Below, in pieces: positions 8,246 through 16,729 of a stretch of DNA of 31,505 nucleotides (position 1 is the stretch's first letter; each line of letters opens with the position of its first letter). The stretch comes from an uncultured Prevotella sp. (GTDB lineage Bacteria > Bacteroidota > Bacteroidia > Bacteroidales > Bacteroidaceae). The position numbers were made by a program, and so were the translations under genes. Where the stretch lies: positions 1 through 31,505 of the forward strand of contig URJQ01000013.1 of NCBI GenBank assembly GCA_900548195.1. The letters are read 5' to 3'. A model generated the notes under the pieces. That model saw only the letters and a list, made by a program, of their open reading frames with translations. It was not told the DNA's origin and made no database searches.

Positions 8246-8322
8246 ATAGAGAATACCTCATTTTTTATAGAGATTATCCTATTTTTATAGAGATTATCTC
8301 ATTTTTTATTGAAATTACCTCA
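8239..8322. repeat. Four tandem copies of an AT-rich 20-22 bp unit
   Basis: The units are 8239-8260, 8261-8281, 8282-8301 and 8302-8322, each close to TTTTTTATAGAGATTACCTCA. A decayed fifth copy may follow. The period of about 21 bp equals two helical turns, so the T-tracts are phased. The array overlaps the T-tail of the terminator and ends about 40 bp before the PBP stop. Confidence 0.85.
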
Positions 8323-8363
8323 ATTTTTCATTTAGAAAACTCTGTTTCTGACCATTAAACGCC

Positions 8364-10673
8364 TTATTCAAACACATCTTCAATAGCAGAGAAATCATCA
8401 GCATCTGCTTTATGGCAAGGATTGAAATCGGCAGGAATATCAAACTTTTCATCCTGCCTATAAGGCAACATACCATCTCGATAGACCTTCTTGATGAAGT
8501 AAGCATAGATAGGAAGCGCCATCGTAGCGCCTTGTCCCCAAGCCATAGAGTCGAAGTGGATGTCACGGTCTTCACCACCAACCCAGCAACCTGACACAAG
8601 CGAAGGAGTGACAGCCATAAACCATGCGTCAGAATTACGGTTTGTAGTTCCTGTCTTACCTCCCATCTCCGCTGTAATATCATAGCGATAACGTATTCTT
8701 CCGCCAGTTCCACCGTCGATTACGCCCTGCAGGAGAACGAGCATCTTGTAGGCACTTTCCTCAGATATTACTTCGCTAATCTGCGGTTCAAATCGCGCGA
8801 TGACGTTGCCTTCATTATCTTCAATCCTTGATACGAACATCGGAGCGCAACGTATTCCACGGTTTGCAAAAGCCGTATAAGCGCTCACCATTTCCATCAC
8901 CGTAATGTCGCAAGGACCAAGGCAAAGGGAGAGAGACGGATGAATGTCTGGATTATTGATGCCATAATTATGCAAGAGTTCGACAAACTGATGAGGATCC
9001 AGTCTGCTCATAAGGTAAGCGCTCACCCAGTTGCTTGACTGTGCAAGTCCCCATTTGAGAGAGACCATCTCTCCTGCGTGCGAATGATTGGCATTACGTG
9101 GAGTCCACGGTCTTCCAGCCACCATATAGGTCTGTTGCCAGTTTGGAGCCTTGTCACAAGGCGAGAATCCATTCTCCATAGCAAGGGAATAGAGCAGAGG
9201 CTTGATGGTGGAGCCCACCTGCCTTCTTCCGTCCGCTGCCATGTCATATTGGAAATGTGCGAAATCCAATCCGCCGACATAAGCCTTTACGGCTCCCGTC
9301 TTTGCATCCATGCTGACGAAGCCGGAACGAAGGAATGACTTGTAATAACGTATGGAATCCAAAGGAGTCATCGTGGTGTCTATCTCACCTTTATATGAGA
9401 ACACAGTCATATCTATCGGTTGGCGGAATGACTTATTGATTTCTTCCTCGGAATATCCTGCCGCTTTCATCGAGCGATAGCGCTCACTCTGATGCACAGA
9501 GCGTGAAAGGATAGCCCTTACTTCCTTTGCAGTCAACTGATTAGAGAATGGAGCATTAGGCTTTTTCTTTATCTCAGCGCTAAATTTAGGCTGGAGATAT
9601 TTTGCCACATGAGCATATACAGACTCTTCCGCATACTTCTGCATACGTGAATCTATAGTGGTGTAGATCTTCAGTCCATCTTCATAGATGCTGTAGTTGG
9701 AGCCGTCTTTCTTTCTGTTTTTGTTGCACCAGCCGAAAAGCGGGTCGCTGACCCATGCCAGTGAGTCAATATGGTATTGCACATATTGCCATGAAGGATA
9801 ATCACTGCGCTCAGGCTTCTTGGCAGTCATGTATCGGCGGAGATATTCTCTCAGATAAGTGGCAGAGCCTTCCTTATGGTCAGTGCGATGGAAATTGAGC
9901 ACTATGTCCTTTTCCGACAGTTTGTCACACTGGCTCTGGTTGATATATCCCGCCTTTTTCATCTGCGAGAGCACCACATTCCTGCGCTCCTTACATCTTT
10001 CAGCATGACGCACAGGATTAAAGTAAGAAGGATTCTTGCAAAGTCCTATCAGCACAGCGGCTTCCTCCACGCTGAGGTCCTTCGGCTCCTTATTGAAGTA
10101 AGTATTTGCCGCCGTCTTTATTCCCACGGCATTATGTAGGAAATCGAAGTAATTGAGATACATGGTGAGAATCTCCTCCTTAGTGAAATTACGCTCCAAT
10201 TTGATTGCAATGACCCATTCTATCGGCTTTTGCATCAAGCGCTCGAAGGTGCTGCTTGCAGTGTTGGAATAAAGTTGCTTGGCCAACTGCTGTGTTATCG
10301 TACTTCCGCCTCCTGCGCTTGTCTGTCCGAGTAGTCCTCTCTTGACTATTGCTCTGCCCAGAGAAATGAAATCCACTCCGGAATGATCATAGAATCGCGC
10401 GTCCTCAGTGGCTACGAGAGCCTGTACGAGGTAAGGCGAGAGATTAGAGTATTCCACGTGTATTCTGTTCTCACGGCTTTTGTTCCACGTGCCGAGCACT
10501 TTTCCGTCGGCACTATATATCTGGGAGGCATATCGGTCGATAGGATTCTGCAGGTTTTCCATGTCAGGCATATAGCCCACCCATCCATTCCAGATGGCTA
10601 TGAAAAAGACAAGGACAGTCAAGACAGATGTCGCAAGAAGTATCCACAGCGTGTATATCAGTTTTTTTCTCAT
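8364..10673 (-). CDS. mrcA: Class A penicillin-binding protein (PBP1A-type)
   Basis: This bifunctional peptidoglycan synthase is anchored in the inner membrane and acts in the periplasm: it polymerises lipid II and crosslinks stem peptides. The 769 residues comprise a cytoplasmic stub, a membrane helix at about 6-30, a glycosyltransferase 51 domain (about 55-240; ATEDARFYDH with catalytic Glu90, GGSTITQQLAKQ at 122-133) and a transpeptidase domain (about 440-700). The latter shows the SxxK motif S488-T-I-K491, the SxN motif S546-S-N548 and K673-T-G-T676. The C-terminal acidic tail is unstructured. It is transcribed alone from its own -7 box, divergently from pyrB. The symbol follows the E. 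coli name; ponA would be equally fair. Confidence 0.95.
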   Translation of the reverse strand: MRKKLIYTLWILLATSVLTVLVFFIAIWNGWVGYMPDMENLQNPIDRYASQIYSADGKVLGTWNKSRENRIHVEYSNLSPYLVQALVATEDARFYDHSGVDFISLGRAIVKRGLLGQTSAGGGSTITQQLAKQLYSNTASSTFERLMQKPIEWVIAIKLERNFTKEEILTMYLNYFDFLHNAVGIKTAANTYFNKEPKDLSVEEAAVLIGLCKNPSYFNPVRHAERCKERRNVVLSQMKKAGYINQSQCDKLSEKDIVLNFHRTDHKEGSATYLREYLRRYMTAKKPERSDYPSWQYVQYHIDSLAWVSDPLFGWCNKNRKKDGSNYSIYEDGLKIYTTIDSRMQKYAEESVYAHVAKYLQPKFSAEIKKKPNAPFSNQLTAKEVRAILSRSVHQSERYRSMKAAGYSEEEINKSFRQPIDMTVFSYKGEIDTTMTPLDSIRYYKSFLRSGFVSMDAKTGAVKAYVGGLDFAHFQYDMAADGRRQVGSTIKPLLYSLAMENGFSPCDKAPNWQQTYMVAGRPWTPRNANHSHAGEMVSLKWGLAQSSNWVSAYLMSRLDPHQFVELLHNYGINNPDIHPSLSLCLGPCDITVMEMVSAYTAFANRGIRCAPMFVSRIEDNEGNVIARFEPQISEVISEESAYKMLVLLQGVIDGGTGGRIRYRYDITAEMGGKTGTTNRNSDAWFMAVTPSLVSGCWVGGEDRDIHFDSMAWGQGATMALPIYAYFIKKVYRDGMLPYRQDEKFDIPADFNPCHKADADDFSAIEDVFE

Positions 10674-10751
10674 CTATTTCTCTTAGTGAAATTACTCGAT
10701 TTTATAATAGTTGTTTTAAGTCGTAAAAGCGGTCTTTCCGCATATCGTTTG

Positions 10752-10759
10752 CAAAAATA
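10752..10759 (-). promoter_or_regulatory. -7 promoter box for the PBP gene
   Basis: The minus strand reads TATTTTTG, matching TAnnTTTG, about 80 bp before the start codon. A -33 element is not evident. Confidence 0.45.
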
Positions 10760-10804
10760 CAATAATTCTTTGTAAAAGTTGCACGTTTTTTGAAAAATTA
10801 TGAC

Positions 10805-10812
10805 TAACTTCG
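10805..10812 (+). promoter_or_regulatory. Probable -7 box for pyrB
   Basis: TAACTTCG differs from TAnnTTTG at one position. It lies 32 bases before the ATG at 10845, which supports that start over the in-frame codon at 10800, since the latter would lie upstream of the transcription start. The -33 element is unclear. Confidence 0.4.
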
Positions 10813-10844
10813 CAGTCGATAACGCAATAATAACCTCATTTGAA

Positions 10845-11795
10845 ATGGAAAAACATAATTTTGTAACCATTGCCAACCTTTCAAGAGAGGAAATCCTCTA
10901 CTTGATAACCATGGCACAAGAGTTTGAGAAACATCCCAACAGAGAGTTGCTGAAGGGACGCGTAGTTGCAACACTTTTCTTCGAGCCATCCACTCGCACA
11001 CGTCTTTCTTTCGAGACAGCTGCCAATAGACTTGGTGCGCGCGTGATTGGTTTTACCGATGCTAAGGTGACCAGCGCCACAAAGGGCGAAACTCTGAAGG
11101 ACACCATCCTCATGGTGGGCAACTATGCCGATGCGATAGTGATGCGCCATTATATCGAAGGCGCTGCACAGTATGCGTCAGAGGTGTCTCCTGTGCCTAT
11201 TATCAATGCTGGCGATGGTGCCCACATGCACCCTTCACAGTGCCTCCTCGACCTCTATTCCATCTATAAGACCCAGGGCACTCTCGACAATCTCAATATT
11301 TACCTCGTAGGCGACTTGAAGTATGGACGCACGGTTCATTCTCTGATTACTGCCATGAGGCATTTCAATCCTACATTCCATTTCATTGCTCCTAAGGAAC
11401 TGTCAATGCCACAGGAATACAAGATGTACTGCAATGAGCATGGAATCAAATATGTGGAGCACACAGACTTTAATGAGCAGATTATCTCTGACGCAGACAT
11501 CATCTATATGACTCGCGTGCAGAAGGAGCGTTTCTCCGACCTTATGGAGTATGAACGCGTGAAGGACGTCTATATCCTCCGTCGCGAGATGCTCAGCATG
11601 TGTAGGGACAACATGAAGATTCTCCATCCTCTGCCTCGTGTCAACGAAATCTCATACGACGTAGATGACGACCCACACGCATATTACATCCAGCAGGCAC
11701 AGAATGGACTCTATGCCCGTGAGGCTATCTTCTGCCATTGTCTCGGTATCTCATTGGATGAGGTGAGAAATGACAAAACTATCATAGAGTATTAA
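10845..11795 (+). CDS. pyrB: Aspartate carbamoyltransferase, catalytic subunit
   Basis: It condenses carbamoyl phosphate with aspartate, the committed step of pyrimidine synthesis. From the ATG at 10845 it is 316 residues, close to the 311 of E. coli. The carbamoyl-phosphate motif FEPSTRTR (STRTR at 49-53), KGETLKDT (80-87), HPSQ (129-132, where HPTQ is usual), GDLKYGRTVHS and the C-terminal HPLPRV are all present. ATG at 10800 would add 15 residues that overlap the promoter. The regulatory subunit gene pyrI follows 291 bp downstream, so a holoenzyme of catalytic trimers and regulatory dimers is expected. The gap is unusually long for this pair and is mostly filled by an inverted-repeat element that begins right after the stop codon. 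Confidence 0.97.
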   Translation: MEKHNFVTIANLSREEILYLITMAQEFEKHPNRELLKGRVVATLFFEPSTRTRLSFETAANRLGARVIGFTDAKVTSATKGETLKDTILMVGNYADAIVMRHYIEGAAQYASEVSPVPIINAGDGAHMHPSQCLLDLYSIYKTQGTLDNLNIYLVGDLKYGRTVHSLITAMRHFNPTFHFIAPKELSMPQEYKMYCNEHGIKYVEHTDFNEQIISDADIIYMTRVQKERFSDLMEYERVKDVYILRREMLSMCRDNMKILHPLPRVNEISYDVDDDPHAYYIQQAQNGLYAREAIFCHCLGISLDEVRNDKTIIEY

Positions 11796-11988
11796 GTGAC
11801 GCTAAAAAAATAAATTGGTACGATTTGAGAGAAAAATGTAAGATGTCAATAAAGGTCTCAACCTCATCTTTTTGGCTGTTTTCCTCCCTCTCATCGGTCG
11901 TATAGCCCGCTATACTCCCTATTCGAGTGAGAAAAGCATCTCAAAAATCTGAGGCTCAAATCATACCAATTTATATTTTCACCGTCAC
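11796..11988. mobile_element. MITE-like 193-bp inverted-repeat element in the pyrB-pyrI gap
   Basis: The two ends form 34-bp inverted repeats (11796-11829 and 11955-11988) that match at 30 positions. The outer ends are GTGACG and CGTCAC, and the inner core includes ATAAATTGGTA and GATTTGAG. TAA flanks both sides (11793-11795, which is the pyrB stop, and 11989-11991) and may be a target duplication. Inside is a second perfect hairpin, GTATAGC-CC-GCTATAC (11900-11915), with weaker pairing around it. No ORF is encoded. It could instead be a fixed intercistronic regulatory hairpin. Confidence 0.65.
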
Positions 11989-12086
11989 TAAAATGAATGA
12001 TTGTCAAGCCATTACCGCTCTATCATCAAAGCATAGGTGTGGAATATTGGCGCGACAATGCGAAACATCATTATACTGAAAAAATC

Positions 12087-12539
12087 ATGAACAAGAAAGA
12101 ACGTCTCGTTGCAGCCATTGAGAATGGTACTGTAATCGATCATATTCCTGCTGACAAGACTTCGCAGGTCACCGCACTTCTGAAGCTCAATGAGCTCACA
12201 GAGCCTGTAACTATCGGCAATAACTATCCTTCTGAGAAGCTCGGCAAGAAGGGAATCATCAAAGTTTCCGACAAATTCTTCTCTGATGAGGAGATTTCAC
12301 GTCTCTCTGTGGTAAGTCCTAAGGTGGTGCTCAATATCATCAAGGACTTTGAGGTGGTGGAGAAAAAGACCGTAGAAACGCCTGATGAGCTCCGTGGCAT
12401 CATCCTTTGCAACAATCCTAAGTGCATCACCAATAATGAGCCTATGCAGACTTATTTCACAGTAGAGAAGCTGACCGGACTCGTGCGTTGCCACTATTGT
12501 GACAAGGAGCAGGATATCCGCAAGGTGAAACTGTGCTAA
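12087..12539 (+). CDS. pyrI: Aspartate carbamoyltransferase, regulatory subunit
   Basis: This allosteric subunit of aspartate carbamoyltransferase binds nucleotides through its N-terminal domain and holds the catalytic trimers through a C-terminal zinc domain. From MNKKERLVAAIENG it is 150 residues (153 in E. coli), with GTVIDHIP (14-21) typical of the family and zinc ligands Cys108, Cys113, Cys135 and Cys138. An in-frame ATG at 11997 would add 30 residues unlike the family and is not favoured. The 98 bp between the inverted-repeat element and this start contain no promoter that I can recognise, so expression probably depends on read-through from pyrB across the element. Confidence 0.95.
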   Translation: MNKKERLVAAIENGTVIDHIPADKTSQVTALLKLNELTEPVTIGNNYPSEKLGKKGIIKVSDKFFSDEEISRLSVVSPKVVLNIIKDFEVVEKKTVETPDELRGIILCNNPKCITNNEPMQTYFTVEKLTGLVRCHYCDKEQDIRKVKLC

Positions 12540-12552
12540 TATGTTTGGGATT

Positions 12553-12631
12553 GTTGTTTAGTTGTTTAGTTGTTTTGTGGTTTGCCTCGTTTATACATTC
12601 AACAAAACAACCAGCCAACAAAACAACCAGC
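12553..12631. repeat. Word-repeat hairpin after pyrI
   Basis: The left arm (12553-12584) repeats GTTGTTTAGTTG-type words. The right arm (12600-12631) repeats the complementary CAACAAAACAACC words. Arms share vocabulary more than exact columns; the longest clean pairing includes TTGTTTTG with CAAAACAA. It uses the same words as 360-475, 12 kb away. Confidence 0.65.
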
Positions 12632-12653
12632 AAGACCTTCACTCTATAGTTTG

Positions 12654-12695
12654 TAACTCAACTTTCGCAAGCAATTAATTGCGATAGTTGAGTTA
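12654..12695. terminator. Bidirectional terminator between pyrI and comEC
   Basis: The stem pairs TAACTCAACT (12654-12663) with its complement at 12686-12695, and continues with TCGCAA/TTGCGA after small offsets. TTTTATTCTTA follows on the plus side. The right arm touches the comEC stop codon. Confidence 0.8.
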
Positions 12696-14039
12696 TTTTA
12701 TTCTTAGCCAGCGTTTTACTGCCAAAGTGACGAATAATATGAAGAGATAAATCAGAGATAGCTGTGGGAAAGAAATGCTTGCTCCGTCAATATACGAGCA
12801 TGGCAATGATGCTTGCCATTCCAATACCGACCTCTGAATCGTAGCAACAGCATCAAGCGCAGGCGAAAGCCAAATGGCTGACGAGAGAGATACTGCCAGT
12901 GCTGTAAAGAGAAGGAAGAATGAAATCCACACTATCAGCATCGCTGTGATGGAAACGACAACAGTGGTAATGAGACTCGAAAGCGACAATACTCCGAAAT
13001 AATATACCACCAGCGGAGCAACCATTATCTGCGCTGAAAGGGAAAGGGCGATACAGTCCAGCGCGAAGTTTATTGCCTTTATAGGTATAGTCTTGTAAAA
13101 TCGCCAGTTCCAGTATTCTTTATCTTTTATCACGATTTCCTGCCATTTCATCGCGAATTTATGGAATGGCGAATAATAGACGGCAATGCCAAAGACTGCG
13201 AGGAATGACATCTGAAATCCTACATCAAACAGGCTTAGCGGACTAATCAGCACCATTACGAAGGCAGTGAATGAGAGCACATTGAGCGTGCTCTTCTGTC
13301 GAAACAGCATTCCTGCCAGTCCATAGATAGTGAGCATCAATCCCGACCTTACTATTGACGGAGTCATGCCTACCATCAGCACGTATCCCCATATCAGGAT
13401 TATTATCATTCCGGTGACAAGATGATGCAATGCAGACTCTCGAATCCTATGCGTCAGAATATATTTCAATTTTGGTTTCGGCCCATATTTCAAAAAGAGC
13501 AAGTCTGGGATATGATAGAGCCAAAGCGCCAATTTCAGCAAGATAAATGCCAAGATGGCATAGATGATAGCGAGGTGCATTCCCGACAAAGCGAGGACAT
13601 GAGAAGCGTCTGTGCGCGAATACAAAAGCCTTGTGTCCTGACTTAATGCCGCCTTCTCCCCTATCGTCATTGCCTTGACTATATTTTGATTGCCTGCAGA
13701 AAGCCTGAAACTGTCAAGCAATATTGAGCATTTCTGCCTGAAAGAATGAAAGACACTGCTCTTCTCTCGCGACAGCACGTGATAATGATAGAAGATGGCA
13801 GACCGTTTCTGAGTGTGAAATCGGTCTGCCATCTTCTGCATTTCATAACTTGACCGCACTGCTCCGGCAATGCCGAAGAGCGCGAGAAGCAACCAGATGC
13901 GAATTGTCTCCTTACGTACAAAGCAAGCACTCACCATCAATATGACGCCTATTGTCGCAAGCGTCATGATAGGATGCAGAGGAAAAAGGAATGTCCCTGC
14001 CACCGTGCCTGTGAGGAAGAAAATCGCAAGATGCTTCAT
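12693..14039 (-). CDS. comEC: Short ComEC/Rec2-family membrane protein
   Basis: This polytopic inner membrane protein of the ComEC family forms the channel for incoming single-stranded DNA in transformable bacteria. The 448 residues are nearly all hydrophobic helices, with an early pair (about 5-60), then a soluble stretch, then the competence core. HVLALSGMHLAIIY (about 147-160) matches the conserved HLLAVSGLH segment, and GMTPSIVRSGLM matches the core region. It is much shorter than full-length ComEC (about 700 residues): the OB-fold part is reduced to roughly 60 residues and there is no metallo-beta-lactamase domain at the C terminus. No frameshift is visible, so this looks like a naturally short form. 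It follows folC by 45 bp and is probably co-transcribed with it. Confidence 0.85.
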   Translation of the reverse strand: MKHLAIFFLTGTVAGTFLFPLHPIMTLATIGVILMVSACFVRKETIRIWLLLALFGIAGAVRSSYEMQKMADRFHTQKRSAIFYHYHVLSREKSSVFHSFRQKCSILLDSFRLSAGNQNIVKAMTIGEKAALSQDTRLLYSRTDASHVLALSGMHLAIIYAILAFILLKLALWLYHIPDLLFLKYGPKPKLKYILTHRIRESALHHLVTGMIIILIWGYVLMVGMTPSIVRSGLMLTIYGLAGMLFRQKSTLNVLSFTAFVMVLISPLSLFDVGFQMSFLAVFGIAVYYSPFHKFAMKWQEIVIKDKEYWNWRFYKTIPIKAINFALDCIALSLSAQIMVAPLVVYYFGVLSLSSLITTVVVSITAMLIVWISFFLLFTALAVSLSSAIWLSPALDAVATIQRSVLEWQASLPCSYIDGASISFPQLSLIYLFILFVTLAVKRWLRIK

Positions 14040-14084
14040 TTCGGTAGTCGCAAAATGATGAAATAAATCAATCCAGCGGAATGA

Positions 14085-15350
14085 TTATCCTAAGAAAGTC
14101 AGGAAATCAGCCACCACATAACTGCTTCCTCCCACAAAGACGAAATCGCATTCCCCTGCATCTTCCATCGCTTTGCGGTAGGCTTTCTCTACAGAATCAT
14201 AGCCCTTGCCGTGGAGTCCATGTTCGGAAGCGAGCGTGAGGACTTTCTCGACAGGAATAGCCCTGTGGGTAGTGGCTTGACAGAAATAGTAATCTGCCTC
14301 TGCAGGCAGAAGGGAAATGACGCTGCTGATATCTTTGTCATCGACCATTCCGAAGATGATACGAAGTCTGGCGTGAGGATTGTCTGCCTTCTTACTTTCA
14401 TACACGCTTCTGATCTGTGGGGCAAGATACTCCCATCCTGCAAGATTATGACCCGTGTCACAGATCACGAGCGGATTGTCCTGTATCTTCTCCCATCGTC
14501 CGTGCAGACCCGTCATTTCGCAAACATGGGCAAATCCGCTAACGATTACCTCGGAATCATTGTCTCCGAGTAAGCCAATCTTTATCAATTCGTCACAAGC
14601 CGTGAGGATGGTCTGGGCATTGCGCTCCTGACAAGCGCCACGCAATTCGAATTCAGGAATCTGATATTCTCCTGCCTTGTCCTGTGCAAAGATGATAGGA
14701 GCATTCATTTCTTCTGCTTTCCCGATGAATACCGGCTTCGTCTCATTCGTATATTCTCCTATCACGACGGGGGTATTTGGCTTGATGATTCCAGCCTTCT
14801 CTCCCGCTATCTTCTCCAATGTGTCACCCAGGAAACCTGTATGATCGAAAGAGATATTGGTAATCACAGAGAGCACCGGACTGATGATGTTGGTGCAGTC
14901 GAGACGACCGCCCAGTCCTACTTCTATTACGGCTATATCTACCTTCTGCTCAGCGAAATACTTAAAAGCCATTGCAGTGGTAAGTTCAAAGAAAGAAGGA
15001 TGCAATGGTTCGAAAAACTCTCTATTGTCTTTGACGAAATCGACTACATATTCCTCAGATACCGCTACGCCATTGACGCGTATTCTCTCACGGAAATCCA
15101 CGAGATGTGGAGAAGTGTAAAGTCCTACTTTGTATCCTGCCTTCTGCAATATTGCCGCAAGCGTATGTGAAGTGGAGCCTTTGCCGTTGGTACCTGCCAC
15201 ATGAATGGTCTTGTATTGACGATGAGGATTGCCTAAGTGGTCGTCTAAAGCAATCGTATTGCTCAATCCTTCCTTATATGCAGAAGCACCCACACGTTCG
15301 AAGACGGGGGTGCTGCTGTATAGATATTCTATGGTCTGATCGTAATTCAT
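14085..15350 (-). CDS. folC: Dihydrofolate synthase / folylpolyglutamate synthase
   Basis: It adds glutamate to dihydropteroate and then extends the polyglutamate tail of folates in the cytoplasm, using ATP. It belongs to the Mur ligase family. The 421 residues show the P-loop AGTNGKGST (52-60), the folate-loop signature SPHLVDFRERIRVNG (80-94), VIEVGLGGRLDCTN, SFDHTGFLG and the ligase-domain motif CDTGHNLAGW. The start matches the family N terminus (NYDQTIEYLY). The gene lies 172 bp downstream of dnaJ, separated by a word-repeat hairpin, and just upstream of comEC. Confidence 0.95.
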   Translation of the reverse strand: MNYDQTIEYLYSSTPVFERVGASAYKEGLSNTIALDDHLGNPHRQYKTIHVAGTNGKGSTSHTLAAILQKAGYKVGLYTSPHLVDFRERIRVNGVAVSEEYVVDFVKDNREFFEPLHPSFFELTTAMAFKYFAEQKVDIAVIEVGLGGRLDCTNIISPVLSVITNISFDHTGFLGDTLEKIAGEKAGIIKPNTPVVIGEYTNETKPVFIGKAEEMNAPIIFAQDKAGEYQIPEFELRGACQERNAQTILTACDELIKIGLLGDNDSEVIVSGFAHVCEMTGLHGRWEKIQDNPLVICDTGHNLAGWEYLAPQIRSVYESKKADNPHARLRIIFGMVDDKDISSVISLLPAEADYYFCQATTHRAIPVEKVLTLASEHGLHGKGYDSVEKAYRKAMEDAGECDFVFVGGSSYVVADFLTFLG

Positions 15351-15364
15351 GGATTGAATTTGTC

Positions 15365-15503
15365 GGGTTGTGAGTTGTTGGTTATCGGTTTTTGGTTATC
15401 GGTTTTTGGTTAGAATGTGTATGCCTATTGTAAGTTTATCCCACTATAATACCAACAACCAACAACCCACAACCAATAACCAAAGACCTATAACCTACAA
15501 CCC
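15365..15503. repeat. Word-repeat hairpin between dnaJ and folC
   Basis: The left arm (15365-15413) repeats GGTTATCGGTTTTT (two tandem copies near 15380-15407) and GGTTGT words. The right arm (15449-15503) repeats CAACAACC and CCAATAACC words. Arms pair imperfectly because the word order differs. It lies just past the dnaJ stop, so termination or attenuation before folC is possible. Confidence 0.65.
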
Positions 15504-15522
15504 AACCAACCTACTAAAAAAC

Positions 15523-16701
15523 TTATGAAAAGTAATTTTTGAAGCGGTCGAAGATGCTCTTCTTCGTGCTGCTGTCTCCCTTGAAGTTTTCACTCTCGCG
15601 GAGGGCTTCTATTGCCTTGCGCTCATCCTTGCTCAATTCCTTAGGTACGTAGATGCTGATATTGACCAGGATGTCGCCAGTGCCGTATCCGTAACCGGAA
15701 ACAGCTGGGAGTCCTTTGCCACGGAGACGCATCATGGTGCCAGGCTGTGTGCCGGCAGGAATAGTAACCTTTGCCTTGCCACCCTCAACTGTAGGGATGA
15801 GCACCTCGCCTCCGAGAGCTGCTGTAGGGAAGTCAAGCAGGAGATTATAGATAAGGTCGTTGCCGTCACGTACGAATGTGTTGTCCTGCTCTTCGGTGAT
15901 GAAGACCTGGATGTCGCCATTCGTTCCATTGTGCTTTCCTGCATTGCCTTTTCCGGAAACGGTAAGCACCATTCCGTCTTGTACGCCTGCAGGAATGTTA
16001 ACCTCTACTACCTCTTCGCCCTGCACTACACCATTACCGTTACAGAACTTACATTTATTCTTGATTACAGTGCCTTCTCCATCGCAAGTAGGACAAGCTG
16101 ACTGTGTCTGCATCATGCCAAACATGGACTGGCGTGAGCGAATTACAACTCCCGAACCGTGACAGGTCTGACAGGTTTCCGGCTTGGAACCTGCCTCTGC
16201 GCCTGTACCATTACAATGCGTACAAGGCACATCCTTTCTCACCTTGAACTTCTTGGTGACTCCTGTGGAAATCTCCTTCAGACTAAGGCGTACCTTCAGA
16301 CGAAGGTCTGCACCGCGAAACTGCTGGCGACTGCGTGAACCGCCACCAAAGCCACTGCCGAAACCGCCTCCGAAACCACCGCCACTGTGACCGCCGAAGA
16401 TGTCACCGAACATGGAGAAGATATCATCCATATTGAAGCTACTTGCTCCACCGAAGCCACCAGCTCCACCGAAGCCGCTTGGACCGTCAAAGCCGAATTG
16501 GTCATACTGCTGACGCTTCTGCTCGTCAGAGAGCACGGAATATGCTTCCGCTGCCTCCTTGAACTTCTCCTCAGCTTCCTTGTTGCCTGGGTTTTTGTCA
16601 GGGTGGTACTTGATAGCGAGCTTGCGGTACGCTTTCTTTATCTCTGCTGCGCTGGCTTTCTTATCTACGCCAAGCACTTCATAATAATCTCTTTTTGCCA
16701 T
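15523..16701 (-). CDS. dnaJ: Chaperone DnaJ (Hsp40)
   Basis: This co-chaperone delivers unfolded clients to DnaK and stimulates its ATPase. The 392 residues contain a J domain (1-70; HPD at 33-35), a Gly/Phe-rich linker (about 73-122, partly Gly-Ser), and a zinc domain with four CxxCxGxG repeats (C160/C163, C177/C180, C203/C206, C217/C220). A C-terminal client-binding region follows. AAGGAG lies eight bases before the ATG, one of the few clear Shine-Dalgarno sequences in the window. It sits 28 bp downstream of grpE in the same operon. dnaK is not in the window. Confidence 0.97.
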   Translation of the reverse strand: MAKRDYYEVLGVDKKASAAEIKKAYRKLAIKYHPDKNPGNKEAEEKFKEAAEAYSVLSDEQKRQQYDQFGFDGPSGFGGAGGFGGASSFNMDDIFSMFGDIFGGHSGGGFGGGFGSGFGGGSRSRQQFRGADLRLKVRLSLKEISTGVTKKFKVRKDVPCTHCNGTGAEAGSKPETCQTCHGSGVVIRSRQSMFGMMQTQSACPTCDGEGTVIKNKCKFCNGNGVVQGEEVVEVNIPAGVQDGMVLTVSGKGNAGKHNGTNGDIQVFITEEQDNTFVRDGNDLIYNLLLDFPTAALGGEVLIPTVEGGKAKVTIPAGTQPGTMMRLRGKGLPAVSGYGYGTGDILVNISIYVPKELSKDERKAIEALRESENFKGDSSTKKSIFDRFKNYFS

Positions 16702-16729
16702 TGTCTTTTCTCCTTGTTTCTACGGATAA

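Noticed and set aside
8239..8322. Possible CRISPR array
   Set aside because: The 20-22 bp units abut directly with no unique spacers, and no cas genes are present.
11997..12086. N-terminal extension of pyrI from ATG 11997
   Set aside because: The extra 30 residues do not resemble PyrI, whose normal N terminus and length are met from 12087.
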